From Algoriphagus zhangzhouensis (GTDB taxonomy: Bacteria; Bacteroidota; Bacteroidia; Cytophagales; Cyclobacteriaceae), in assembly GCF_900148515.1 (NCBI RefSeq), contig NZ_FRXN01000003.1, positions 538,757 to 602,756 on the forward strand: a DNA stretch of 64,000 nucleotides. Reading direction: 5' to 3'. This document shows, in pieces, positions 44,953 through 53,195 of this stretch (within the stretch, counting starts at the first letter, position 1; every line of letters starts with the position of its first letter). The translations under genes and the position numbers were made by a program. The notes below the pieces were generated by a model. The model made no database searches. It saw nothing but the letters and a program-made list of their open reading frames with translations, and was not told the DNA's origin.

Positions 44953-44990
44953 GGTAATACGTAAAGAAAAATATTTTTTTACGTATTACC
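44953..44990. promoter_or_regulatory. Perfect 13-bp inverted repeat: operator candidate of the toxin-antitoxin module
   Basis: GGTAATACGTAAA and TTTACGTATTACC are exact inverse copies separated by 12 bases of A/T. The element starts 15 bp upstream of the antitoxin ATG, where an autoregulatory TA operator is expected. Confidence 0.75.
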
Positions 44991-45009
44991 AAATACTTTA
45001 GTTACTCTT

Positions 45010-46131
45010 CTAGATCCCTCTCCCCCATTTTTCTTCCATACCGGCTATTTCCGCCTCAGTCTTGACTTTGTTTTTTCGATTAGTTTTTTCCTTTTGAAGA
45101 TTGGTTGCATAAAAGTGTGTTCCTTGAAAATAGTCCACTCTTGCATCAGATTCCCCTTTGGCAAAAGTCCATTTTTCACCTTTAAACAATTTCACTTTTT
45201 CCTCATGAAGCTCTAATAGCTCATCATAGGGCCCACGACTAGAAATCAATTTGACGAAAATTGGAGCCGTTTCAATGGCAATAAAAAGAAGCATTATAAA
45301 CGTATTTGCAAGCGCCATTGCGGAACTCTCCTCTGTCAATGCAGCCAAACCATCCATTCTTGCCGCGAGCCCATCAAACCCTTCAATTCCAGGTTGCTGC
45401 TTTTCAAATTCTTCCTGACGCAAAGCCATATATTCTCGGATTTGAGCCTCCAAAGTATCTACCCGAATCTGATTTCTCAGTTTCAACTCATCCAAGGCTA
45501 TTTGGGCTGCATCCAGTTGTTGCTCTTTCTTTTTTGCATTGGTTCCTAAGCCCACAATTCCACTCGTCCCAGCAGTTTTTTCTCCAAATCGTTCTGCATC
45601 GTATTCTTTCTGAAGTTGATCTCGATAAGCTTCAGCATTTGAAACTTCTGATTTCAATGAATCGATTCTCCCTTCTAATTCTTGAATCTCTGGAAATCCT
45701 TTGGCCAGATTCGCTTTGGACTGAGCAATAAATTCAGTCTTTTTCTCATCAAGCTTACGATTGATTTCTCTTTCAAACATCTTCAATTCTAATGGCTTAG
45801 AAATCACAAGTGCTAGTAATACTGCCAAAACCAATCTTGGAATAGCCAACTTCCATTCAGCCCACGAGTTTTCCTTTTTTCGCATACTGGAAACAATGAA
45901 TCGATCCAAATTGAAGATCATCAAGCCCCACAGTAGCCCAAACCCTATTGCTGGCCAAATGGATTGGAAAACTGTATAAATCGCATAGCCCGAGGCCAAT
46001 GCTGCTAAGATGCCAGTAAAAAAAACCGTAGCTCCTATTCCGATGTATTTATTTGAATCAGTGGGAGTTCTCTTCAAAATTGAGAAATTGGCACCACTAC
46101 AAAACCAGAAAAACTGAGTGAGTTGTTGCAT
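45010..46131 (-). CDS. DUF4407 membrane protein
   Basis: The ATG at 46131 (MQQLTQFFWFCSGANF) gives 373 residues; an upstream ATG at 46158 is also possible. It matches DUF4407: four TM segments (about 25-45, 50-70, 90-110 and 275-295) with 'LLWGLMIFNLDRFIVSSMRKK' between TM2 and TM3 and a coiled-coil loop (about 120-250) before the last TM. The family is widespread in Bacteroidota and of unknown function. It is adjacent to but probably separate from the TA pair. Confidence 0.88.
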   Translation of the reverse strand: MQQLTQFFWFCSGANFSILKRTPTDSNKYIGIGATVFFTGILAALASGYAIYTVFQSIWPAIGFGLLWGLMIFNLDRFIVSSMRKKENSWAEWKLAIPRLVLAVLLALVISKPLELKMFEREINRKLDEKKTEFIAQSKANLAKGFPEIQELEGRIDSLKSEVSNAEAYRDQLQKEYDAERFGEKTAGTSGIVGLGTNAKKKEQQLDAAQIALDELKLRNQIRVDTLEAQIREYMALRQEEFEKQQPGIEGFDGLAARMDGLAALTEESSAMALANTFIMLLFIAIETAPIFVKLISSRGPYDELLELHEEKVKLFKGEKWTFAKGESDARVDYFQGTHFYATNLQKEKTNRKNKVKTEAEIAGMEEKWGRGI

Positions 46132-46376
46132 AAGAAGGATGAATGAATGGATTCGCATATAAAACGCTAAAATCCTTCCAAAAGTGAGAATTACTTCTGA
46201 CTGGGGATATACTCAGTTCTTTTAGGGACAAAAACCTCCTTTTTTGGGATGTTCAGGGCTGTTTTAGACTTTTCAAGTTTCTTCTAGGTCATTTTCATAA
46301 TCTGTTCACCCTGTACGTATCCGATCAATTTGTGAACGGTTTTGAAGATGTGTTTTTTGGACGTATGTTTAGGAAT

Positions 46377-47039
46377 ATGAAGAAGCCCTTTAACCTCCTA
46401 TTGATAGCGATTTGTCTATTTTTTGGAAGCCAAATCAGCATCGCTCAGACTGTCCCTTTTGAAAATGAAGTCAAAGAAATTTCAGCAAGAATAGATGAAG
46501 CTGGATGGGAACCTGGCGAAACGGTTTTCACAGGAAGCTCCAGTGTCAGGATGTGGAAAAGTTTGGAGGCTGAGTTTCCAAGTCATGACGTTTTAAATAC
46601 CGGGTTTGGTGGCTCCAAGGCTTCTGACCTTGAAAAACACCTTTTCCCTTTGGTTTTGAGATTTGAGCCAAAAAAAGTATTCATTTATGAAGGTGACAAT
46701 GACCTTTGGGCAGATGTAGCTGTTGCCGACATAATGGAGTCTTTGGACAACATCGTTTCCAGAATTTTGATCGCCAATCCACATACAGAAGTCAACCTAA
46801 TTAGCGCTAAACCTAGCCCAAGCCGCTGGAGCAAAAAACAAAATTACCTCATCCTTAATGACCTAATGAGACAATATGCCCAGACTCATGAGGGAGTTGG
46901 ATATGTTTCTGTTTGGGAAGCACTGCTTGATTCCGATGGGAATCCTCGCCCAGAACTTTACATTCAAGATCAATTGCATTTGAATGAAGATGGTTACAAA
47001 CTTTGGTCGGCAGAATTTAGACCATTTATGGAAGATTAA
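46377..47039 (+). CDS. SGNH/GDSL hydrolase, secreted
   Basis: I chose the ATG at 46377 (MKKPFNLLLIAICLFFGSQI), since the in-frame GTG at 46332 precedes no signal peptide. The 220-residue exported protein (signal ending SIAQ) shows the SGNH blocks: I 'FTGSSSVRMW' (Ser about 54), II 'NTGFGGSKASDL' (Gly), III 'YEGDNDLWADV' (Asn) and V 'DQLHLNEDGY' (Asp and His of the triad). It is an esterase/lipase or carbohydrate-deacetylase type. The substrate is not predictable. It converges with the barrel protein gene with a 4-bp overlap. Confidence 0.9.
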   Translation: MKKPFNLLLIAICLFFGSQISIAQTVPFENEVKEISARIDEAGWEPGETVFTGSSSVRMWKSLEAEFPSHDVLNTGFGGSKASDLEKHLFPLVLRFEPKKVFIYEGDNDLWADVAVADIMESLDNIVSRILIANPHTEVNLISAKPSPSRWSKKQNYLILNDLMRQYAQTHEGVGYVSVWEALLDSDGNPRPELYIQDQLHLNEDGYKLWSAEFRPFMED

Positions 47040-47632
47040 TTCCCTGAAATCCTAAAAGATAAGGCTAACAATACCTGCTCATGGCGGATATGCTGGGTAC
47101 CATCAAACATTCTGTAAATGTTGATTTTCTGATCGCGAAACTCCCTTTCGTACCGGAGATCCAAACCAACAGGACCAATGGATACTCCCATCCCAAACTG
47201 ATAACCAAATCGCAGTTTCTTATTATATTCTTCTATTTCACTTGGTAGATAATTGTCTTTGAGAGTATAATGAAAAGATGGACCTCCAAAGACTGTAATG
47301 ATTTGAAAAAGCTTGATCCCTACTAAAACTGGAGCATCAATTCTTTGTGATTTCGCATCCAATATTCCTGTTTCAAAGCGGGTTTCAGTGAAAACCAATT
47401 CTGGTCTGAGATAGATATCATAGGAACTCATTTTGTAAAAAAGACCGGCATGATAGCCCATTCCGGTAGTCGGGTCTTTCCAAATATTCCCAGCATCTTG
47501 GAAATACTTCCCAGAGGTATTGTAATTCATTCCGACTTTTACTCCCAACCCAGATCCTTGTTGCGCGATTGTAGGAATAGAAAAACCTGTAAAAATGAGA
47601 AGACAAATAATTAGTAGCTGTAATTTGTTCAT
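47036..47632 (-). CDS. Outer-membrane beta-barrel protein (PorT-like fold)
   Basis: This 198-residue protein has a signal peptide (about 1-23, ending IAQQ) and an eight-stranded-type barrel: 'SGLGVKVGMNYNTSG', 'MGYHAGLFYKMSSYDIYLRPELVF', 'FGGPSFHYTLKDN' and the C-terminal strand 'EQVLLALSFRISG'. This fits the common Bacteroidota 'porin family/PorT-like' small barrel. No function can be assigned. Confidence 0.85.
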   Translation of the reverse strand: MNKLQLLIICLLIFTGFSIPTIAQQGSGLGVKVGMNYNTSGKYFQDAGNIWKDPTTGMGYHAGLFYKMSSYDIYLRPELVFTETRFETGILDAKSQRIDAPVLVGIKLFQIITVFGGPSFHYTLKDNYLPSEIEEYNKKLRFGYQFGMGVSIGPVGLDLRYEREFRDQKINIYRMFDGTQHIRHEQVLLALSFRISGN

Positions 47633-47806
47633 AGATCAGTCATTTAATGAAACTTTGAGAAACTAATTTCGAATCTTAACCAATCTAATCCTTCAAAAAC
47701 CACGTATCTAAATCTAGAATTAAAAACAGTTCTCGAACTGATGGGTTATATTTTCAGTTTCAAATACGAGACCAATTTTCGCATAAAAGATAAATTTCTG
47801 TAAATC

Positions 47807-48922
47807 ATGCATTTGTCACCTAAACCATATACGATGATGTTGAGCCTATTTCTCGGCCTTTTCATGGCCTGCAGCTCACCTTCCGAACAAAATTCGGAAA
47901 TTGAGTTAAGCCCCAGTGATTCAGAAAAAATTGAAGCTTTCTCGGGAAAAACAGAACAAGCGACCTTTGCAGGTGGATGTTTCTGGTGCGTAGAAGCTCC
48001 TTTTGAGGATGTAGATGGAGTAATAACTGTGATATCAGGATATGCCGGAGGAAAGGAAAAAAATCCAACCTATGGAGAGGTTAGTTCAGGAAGAACCTCA
48101 CATCGAGAATCTGTTCAGATCACCTACGACCCAGAAGTAATTAGCTATTCAGAATTGGTGGATATTTTCTGGCAGACTTATGACCCTACGGATGTTGGGG
48201 GTTCATTTTATGACAGAGGGTCTCAATATGAATCAGCAATTTTTTACATGGATTCTGAGCAAAAAAAGGTAGCTGAAGAGTCAAAAAAGAGATTGGATGA
48301 ATCAGGAAGGTTTGACAAGCCTGTAGCCACACCAATCATCAAATTCACCTCTTTCTACCCAGCAGAGGAATATCATCAGGATTATTATAAGAAAAATCCA
48401 ACAGATTATTATTCCTACAGAAAAGGAAGTGGACGTGATGATTTCATCAAAAAACATTGGCCTGAACTATCTGCAAAAGAATATCCAGCCAAATCCAAAT
48501 CAGAACTGAAAAGTGAATTGACAGACCTTCAGTGGGAAGTCACTATGGAAGATGCTACTGAATATGCTTTCCAAAATGAATATAATGGCAATAAAGAAGA
48601 AGGCATCTATGTTTGCATAGTTTCTGGAGCTCCTTTGTTCAGCTCGACTGACAAATACGAATCTGGATCAGGCTGGCCAAGTTTCACCAAACCGATTGAT
48701 CCTAGAGTACTAGATAAACCCGTAGACAATTCCCTAGGAATGATGCGTGTGGAAGTAAGAAGTAAATTTGGAAACAGCCATTTGGGACACGTTTTTTATG
48801 ATGGCCCAGCTCCTACCGGATTGAGATATTGTATGAATTCTGCAGCAATGAAATTTATCCCTAAATCGGAAATGGAAGCTGAGGGTTATGGAGATTATCT
48901 ATGGATTGTAGAAGATAAATAA
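47807..48922 (+). CDS. msrAB: Fused peptide-methionine sulfoxide reductase MsrA-MsrB lipoprotein
   Basis: The 371-residue exported protein has Cys22 in 'LGLFMACSS' (lipoprotein). MsrA (about 50-205) has nucleophile Cys58 in '[15 protein letters not shown]'. MsrB (about 225-370) has '[12 protein letters not shown]' and catalytic Cys342 in '[12 protein letters not shown]'. The zinc CxxC pair of MsrB is incomplete ('[11 protein letters not shown]'), as in zinc-free MsrB forms. Together the domains repair both R- and S-methionine sulfoxide in the cell envelope. This placement suits an organism with periplasmic peroxidases and oxidative stress. A terminator follows. Confidence 0.95.
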   Translation: MHLSPKPYTMMLSLFLGLFMACSSPSEQNSEIELSPSDSEKIEAFSGKTEQATFAGGCFWCVEAPFEDVDGVITVISGYAGGKEKNPTYGEVSSGRTSHRESVQITYDPEVISYSELVDIFWQTYDPTDVGGSFYDRGSQYESAIFYMDSEQKKVAEESKKRLDESGRFDKPVATPIIKFTSFYPAEEYHQDYYKKNPTDYYSYRKGSGRDDFIKKHWPELSAKEYPAKSKSELKSELTDLQWEVTMEDATEYAFQNEYNGNKEEGIYVCIVSGAPLFSSTDKYESGSGWPSFTKPIDPRVLDKPVDNSLGMMRVEVRSKFGNSHLGHVFYDGPAPTGLRYCMNSAAMKFIPKSEMEAEGYGDYLWIVEDK

Positions 48923-48956
48923 GGCCTAAAACCTTAAATTAATTCTGAATAAGAAT

Positions 48957-48985
48957 AGGAAAGCCTGATGGTTTTCCTTTTTTTA
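48957..48985 (+). terminator. Rho-independent terminator after msrAB
   Basis: A 9-bp stem AGGAAAGCC/GGTTTTCCT (one G-U pair) with loop TGAT is followed by seven T. Confidence 0.75.
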
Positions 48986-49065
48986 TGTTTTGACTTATCC
49001 AAGTCAATTAAAACTACTATTTTACAGTTCTCAATTCAAAACCCAACTTATTCTCTATCGCATTA

Positions 49066-49449
49066 ATGGCAAATTTTGAGCTTTTGATTGTGGATGATGA
49101 TCCCAGTTTTTTGTTTTTACATGAGGTTTTAGCTAAGAAATCAGGGTTTCATAACTCTCCTCAAAAGTTCGAAGATGGCGGAGAAGTGGTTGATTTCTTA
49201 GAAAAAAAAGAAAATAACAACTACCTCTTATTTTTAGATATATATATGAAAAATATGGATGGTTGGGGAGTACTTAACTTTATCGAAAAGCAAAATAAGC
49301 CGGATAAAATCAAGGTAATTCTGATCAGTTCCTCAATCAATAGCGAAGATAAAAATCGGGCTTTGGATTATTCCAGTGTCATTGAATACATCGAAAAACC
49401 ATTGCTTCTGGAATACTTGGAGATTCTAAAAGAACAGATACTTTTTTAA
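49066..49449 (+). CDS. Stand-alone response regulator receiver domain
   Basis: The 127-residue CheY-like protein has acidic 'LIVDDDPSF', phospho-acceptor Asp58 in 'LLFLDIYMKNMDG', the T/S switch in 'VILISSSI' and Lys in 'YIEKPL'. There is no output domain and no histidine kinase adjacent, so it probably acts through protein contacts, perhaps for an orphan hybrid kinase elsewhere. The substitution of the usual MPxMDG with 'MKNMDG' is mild. Confidence 0.92.
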   Translation: MANFELLIVDDDPSFLFLHEVLAKKSGFHNSPQKFEDGGEVVDFLEKKENNNYLLFLDIYMKNMDGWGVLNFIEKQNKPDKIKVILISSSINSEDKNRALDYSSVIEYIEKPLLLEYLEILKEQILF

Positions 49450-49540
49450 ACCATTTTCCATTTCAGGAAACCAAAATAATTGTACCCACGAATATTTTAC
49501 ATCCTGCAACTGATTATATTTAACTGAAAATTTAGATAAG

Positions 49541-49948
49541 ATGAAAAAATTCGCCTGGATCTTTGGTTCTGTTTTAATCGTTGTACTTGCTGGGATTTTC
49601 TGGTATAAATTCTACTTCGTCTTTGGTGAGGGCGTTAAGGCTGGATCCCTTAACTACTTTGTAAAGAAGGGAATCATTTTTAAAACCTATGAAGGCAGAG
49701 TCGTCCAGGAAGGATTTCAAAGCCCTACAGCAGGTGGACTTCAAAGCAATGAATTCAGATTCAGCGTAGTGGATGAAGATGTTGCTGGGAAGCTGGAAAG
49801 AGCCTCAGGAAGATTTGTGGAACTTCGCTATAAAGAATATAACGGTATGCTTCCTTGGAGAGGAACGAGCAACTTTGTAGTCACAGAGGTATTAACGATA
49901 AAGGACGAAGCCACCTCTGGTAACTCCGCCCTTCCATATGATCAATAA
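49541..49948 (+). CDS. Small membrane-anchored protein, conserved hypothetical
   Basis: No recognised domain. The 135-residue protein has an N-terminal TM anchor (about 4-24) followed by a beta-rich domain: 'SLNYFVKKGIIFKTYEG', 'NEFRFSVVDED' and 'VELRYKEYNGMLPWRG'. This pattern (a 'GxxFKTYEG' core) recurs in Bacteroidota proteins often mislabelled as 6-phosphogluconate dehydrogenase; no dehydrogenase motif is present here. Its position between a response regulator and Dabb protein gives no functional clue. Confidence 0.72.
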   Translation: MKKFAWIFGSVLIVVLAGIFWYKFYFVFGEGVKAGSLNYFVKKGIIFKTYEGRVVQEGFQSPTAGGLQSNEFRFSVVDEDVAGKLERASGRFVELRYKEYNGMLPWRGTSNFVVTEVLTIKDEATSGNSALPYDQ

Positions 49949-49953
49949 ATCAC

Positions 49954-50379
49954 TTATTTAGTCCAATAGTCGACTACAGTTACTTTGTCCAAATATGGAC
50001 CTAAGACCTCTCCAAATGCCTTGTGAGCTGGGTGAGGCAAGTAAATTGCTCTATCTTCTTCTGAATAAAACGTCAAAGTAAAAGCATGAGTCAGACCTTG
50101 ATTTAGTCCTTCAGGGCTGTTGTTTGTACCCCATTCAAATCCTTTGATCTCAGGTATTTCATTAGGCAAATTCTCAAAAGCTGCAACAACTTTGTCGATA
50201 TCTTCTTGAGTAGCAGACTCTTTAAAACCAAACAATACGACGTGTCTTAAGACTGAGTCAGGTGTTTCTTCCATAATTTTCTCTTCAATAATAGTTTCGG
50301 TTACAACTTCTTTCTCCTCTTGATTTGGAGAGCAAGAAAAAAGAACAAGCGCAAGAAAGTAAAAAGGGATTTTTTTCAT
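49954..50379 (-). CDS. Dabb (stress-responsive A/B barrel) lipoprotein
   Basis: I chose the ATG at 50379 (MKKIPFYFLALVLFSC, lipid Cys16). The 141-residue protein carries one Dabb domain (about 45-140): 'LRHVVLFGFKESATQEDIDKV', with 'HVVLFGFK' as the family opening, and 'GLTHAFTLTFYSEEDRAIYLPHPAHKAF' in which YLPHPAH is the conserved signature. Dabb proteins are ferredoxin-like dimeric barrels of mostly unknown role. This one is anchored to the envelope. Confidence 0.88.
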   Translation of the reverse strand: MKKIPFYFLALVLFSCSPNQEEKEVVTETIIEEKIMEETPDSVLRHVVLFGFKESATQEDIDKVVAAFENLPNEIPEIKGFEWGTNNSPEGLNQGLTHAFTLTFYSEEDRAIYLPHPAHKAFGEVLGPYLDKVTVVDYWTK

Positions 50380-50513
50380 TTTTAAATAAGGTTTGCGGTG
50401 GTTTGAATGTACGGAATCCATCATAATTTAGAAAAAGAATTCTATTCGCTGGATAAATCAAATTATGAATGTATATTCAACGAAATAAAAGTAGATAAAC
50501 TATATTTTAAGTA

Positions 50514-51695
50514 ATGAATTTAAAGCTACGTCCATTTACCTACCTTATCGCCACATTTTCAACTAGCATTGGCCTATTCTCCTGCTCAGGATCTGATTCT
50601 ACCAATAAGTCAGGACAAGAGGCAATCACTTTTCACATCGAGAAAATAGATTCTTTCGAAGTGAACAATCTGACTAGAGTGATCATTAGAGACTACTCTC
50701 CTGAGGAAAAAATCTATCTCGGATATGCCATGGTAGAGGATGATTTACTAGAGATTTCAGAGGATGGAGAGATTCTCAAGAGAACGCATAAAAAAGGCGA
50801 AGGCCGTGGATTCTATGGGAATTGGAATCCCATCGGAATGGGTTTTGGCCCGGACGGAATGAGAATAGCAGAGTTGCCATTTTCCATTTTGGCCTATGAT
50901 CGCGATTTCGAGGAAATCTATCGCCAGAGAATTCAATCCCCCCTACCAATTAGGGGATTTGGTCCAATGGGAAGGACCGAATATTATCAAACCCAGGATA
51001 GTACTTACTTCTTGGTCGGTCCGAGTAACTATCTTTCAGCTCACTATTTGATTCACAATGAAGAAGGAAGAGATACCTTGACCAACTTTTTCACAATCAA
51101 TATTCAGTCTGGGGACATGAAGTCAGTCCTTCCTTATAGGTATGAATCAGTTTACAAGCAGACACTAGACATCTACCCGGAACTTATGACCAAAAGCTTT
51201 GTCGTTGATCACGATAAAAATGAATTATTGGTTCTTCATGGTCTTGAAGATGAAATAGAAGTTTACTCTTTACCATCCTTAATCTACAAAGAGAGTATTC
51301 CTATCCAACATTCGGAATTTTTGGAATATTCACCAATCCCAATTGGAGCAGATTCCAAGGATGATAGACTTACTGCTCTCCGATTGATGGCTGGAAGAAA
51401 CCAAAATTTAATCCAGGTAGACAAAGATCTCTATTTGATTAAATATTTCACCGGTGTCACGGAGGGTCAGTTCAATACACGAAGGGGACAAGATGCAATC
51501 TACTCCCCTACAAATGACACCAAAGAACAAAAAATCATTTTGGTCTCCGGTCAAAATCAAATTGGAGAACTGGAATCAATCCCAGGAAGTATATTATTTG
51601 GACTTGGAGAGGGTAAATTTTTGGTAGTTGAACCAGAAAATCCCGAAATTGAAGAAGAGGTAACTCGCTTTTCAATCTATCAAGTTCAAAACTAA
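50514..51695 (+). CDS. DUF4221/6-bladed beta-propeller lipoprotein
   Basis: The 393-residue lipoprotein (Cys24 in 'IGLFSCSGS') has repeating beta segments such as 'EKIYLGYAMVEDDLLEISEDG', 'GFGPDGMRIAELPFSILAYD', 'NELLVLHGLEDEIEVYSLPS' and 'LYLIKYFTGVTEGQFNTRRG'. These suit a TolB-like six-bladed propeller of the DUF4221 group common in Cyclobacteriaceae. No catalytic site is evident. It lies 4 bp before the dehydrogenase gene, so the two share a transcript. Confidence 0.75.
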   Translation: MNLKLRPFTYLIATFSTSIGLFSCSGSDSTNKSGQEAITFHIEKIDSFEVNNLTRVIIRDYSPEEKIYLGYAMVEDDLLEISEDGEILKRTHKKGEGRGFYGNWNPIGMGFGPDGMRIAELPFSILAYDRDFEEIYRQRIQSPLPIRGFGPMGRTEYYQTQDSTYFLVGPSNYLSAHYLIHNEEGRDTLTNFFTINIQSGDMKSVLPYRYESVYKQTLDIYPELMTKSFVVDHDKNELLVLHGLEDEIEVYSLPSLIYKESIPIQHSEFLEYSPIPIGADSKDDRLTALRLMAGRNQNLIQVDKDLYLIKYFTGVTEGQFNTRRGQDAIYSPTNDTKEQKIILVSGQNQIGELESIPGSILFGLGEGKFLVVEPENPEIEEEVTRFSIYQVQN

Positions 51696-51699
51696 GCCT

Positions 51700-52689
51700 A
51701 TGCGAATAGCTTTTTATAGTGCAAAATCATACGACAGAGATAGCTTCAATCTATATGAAAGTCAATTTGGCCATCAAATCACCTATTTTGAAGCTAAACT
51801 AGATAAACATTCCACCTCATTGGCTGAAGAACATGAGGTGGTTTGTGCTTTCGTCAATGATATTCTCGATAAACAGGTTCTCAAAAAGCTCAAATCCAGA
51901 GGAGTCAAACTTATTGCATTGAGATGTGCTGGCTACAACCAAGTAGATCTAGATGCTGCCAAAGAATTTGACCTGCCTGTTGTAAGAGTTCCTGTTTACA
52001 GTCCTGAGGCTGTTGCAGAGCATGCTTTTGCACTTCTTTTGACTCTCAGCAGGAAAACTCATAAAGCCTATAACCGAGTTCGTGAATCCAATTTTTCTTT
52101 GGAAGGATTAACTGGATTCAATCTTCATGGGAAAACATTTGGTGTAGTTGGAACTGGGGCTATTGGCAGGGCCTTTTGTAAAATTGCCTTGGGCTTCGGA
52201 GGAAAGGTTTTGGCATATGATCTATTCGAAAATGAAGAAATGAATAGCCTAGGGATTCAGTATCATGGGATCAAGGAGCTTTTTTCGAAGTCTGATATTA
52301 TTTCATTGCATTGCCCCCTTACGCCCGAAACCAAACATCTAATCAATGGGGAGGCAATTCAGCATATGAAAGATGGAGTAGCATTGGTCAACACCTCCCG
52401 TGGAGCCCTGATAGAAACCAAATCAGTCATCAAAGCTTTAAAAAACAGAAAAATCGGCTATCTGGGAATTGATGTTTATGAGCAAGAAGAAGACCTTTTC
52501 TTCAAAAATTTGTCTGAGCAAATTATCCCCGATGAACAGATTTCCAGGCTAATGACTTTTCCAAATGTTCTAATCACAGGTCATCAAGCTTTTTTGACCA
52601 AGGAAGCCCTAGGCCAAATCGCTCTTACCACCTTAAATAACATTTCTGAATTTGAGGATGGAAAAAATCTCACAAATCAAATAGGATAA
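51700..52689 (+). CDS. D-2-hydroxyacid dehydrogenase (D-lactate dehydrogenase type)
   Basis: The 329-residue NAD-dependent enzyme shows the Rossmann loop 'GVVGTGAIGRAFCKIALGFGG' (GxGxxG), catalytic Arg in 'NTSRGALIETK', Glu in 'LGIDVYEQEEDLFF' and His in 'LITGHQAFLTKEAL'. The N-terminal 'FYSAKSYDRDSFN' opening is typical of LdhA-like fermentative D-lactate dehydrogenases (about 330 residues), which reduce pyruvate to D-lactate. Related phosphonate/glyoxylate reductases cannot be excluded. It is the second gene after the propeller lipoprotein. Confidence 0.9.
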   Translation: MRIAFYSAKSYDRDSFNLYESQFGHQITYFEAKLDKHSTSLAEEHEVVCAFVNDILDKQVLKKLKSRGVKLIALRCAGYNQVDLDAAKEFDLPVVRVPVYSPEAVAEHAFALLLTLSRKTHKAYNRVRESNFSLEGLTGFNLHGKTFGVVGTGAIGRAFCKIALGFGGKVLAYDLFENEEMNSLGIQYHGIKELFSKSDIISLHCPLTPETKHLINGEAIQHMKDGVALVNTSRGALIETKSVIKALKNRKIGYLGIDVYEQEEDLFFKNLSEQIIPDEQISRLMTFPNVLITGHQAFLTKEALGQIALTTLNNISEFEDGKNLTNQIG

Positions 52690-52724
52690 AAAAATCCCTG
52701 AACTCGAAAGCTCAGGGATTTTAC
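52688..52724. terminator. Bidirectional terminator between ldh-like and cspA genes
   Basis: AAAATCCCTGA/TCAGGGATTTT (11-bp stem) is flanked by A7 on the left and T4 on the right, so it can end transcription from both converging operons; it is stronger for the minus strand. Confidence 0.8.
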
Positions 52725-52741
52725 CTTTAAAAGTATAGTGA

Positions 52742-52936
52742 TTATCCTACCACTTTCACTTTAGTAGCATTAACACCTTTTTTACCTTGAACTACATCAT
52801 AGGTTACTTTGTCATTCTCACGGATTTCGTCGATTAGACCAGAAATGTGTACGAATACATCTTCTGTGCCATCTGCTGGCGTGATAAAACCGAAACCTTT
52901 GGTGCTGTTAAAGAATTTTACTGTTCCTTCATTCAT
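52742..52936 (-). CDS. Cold shock protein (CspA family)
   Basis: The 64-residue single cold-shock domain has RNP1 'KGFGFITPAD' and RNP2 'VFVHISGL' with the start 'GTVKFFNSTKGFG'. It binds single-stranded RNA and acts as an RNA chaperone. It is last in the minus-strand operon desaturase-helicase-small protein-csp, 5 bp behind the preceding gene. Confidence 0.96.
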   Translation of the reverse strand: MNEGTVKFFNSTKGFGFITPADGTEDVFVHISGLIDEIRENDKVTYDVVQGKKGVNATKVKVVG

Positions 52937-52941
52937 GATTA

Positions 52942-53187
52942 CTATTTGTTACTGTGTTGTTTGTTATTGAAATTATAATTTTTTGATTTCTCTTTTTGAG
53001 GGACTTCCTCCTCAGGAGGAGTCTCTGTAATATTACCGAATCTGTCGACATATGCCATCATATCCTCCAGATCGCCACTTTTTGGCTGTTCTTTCCTAGC
53101 CAGTTTTTTTTCTAATTTTTCTTTTTGTTTTCTTCTCTTAAGTTCTGCTTTTTGTTTTTTGATGAATGCATTTTGATTTTTTGACAT
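52942..53187 (-). CDS. Small highly charged protein between helicase and cspA
   Basis: The 81-residue protein has a basic, Lys/Arg-rich helical N-terminal half ('KKQKAELKRRKQKEKLEKK') and then an acidic conserved segment 'DLEDMMAYVDRFGNITETPP'. This type of protein recurs in Bacteroidota next to cold-shock proteins and DEAD-box helicases. Function unknown; RNA or ribosome binding is suggested by charge and by its neighbours (inference). The spacing is 8 bp after the helicase stop and 5 bp before cspA. Confidence 0.85.
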   Translation of the reverse strand: MSKNQNAFIKKQKAELKRRKQKEKLEKKLARKEQPKSGDLEDMMAYVDRFGNITETPPEEEVPQKEKSKNYNFNNKQHSNK

Positions 53188-53195
53188 ATAGTTTT

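Noticed and set aside
49541-49948. 6-phosphogluconate dehydrogenase annotation often attached to such proteins
   Set aside because: The 135-residue membrane-anchored protein has no Rossmann or catalytic motif.
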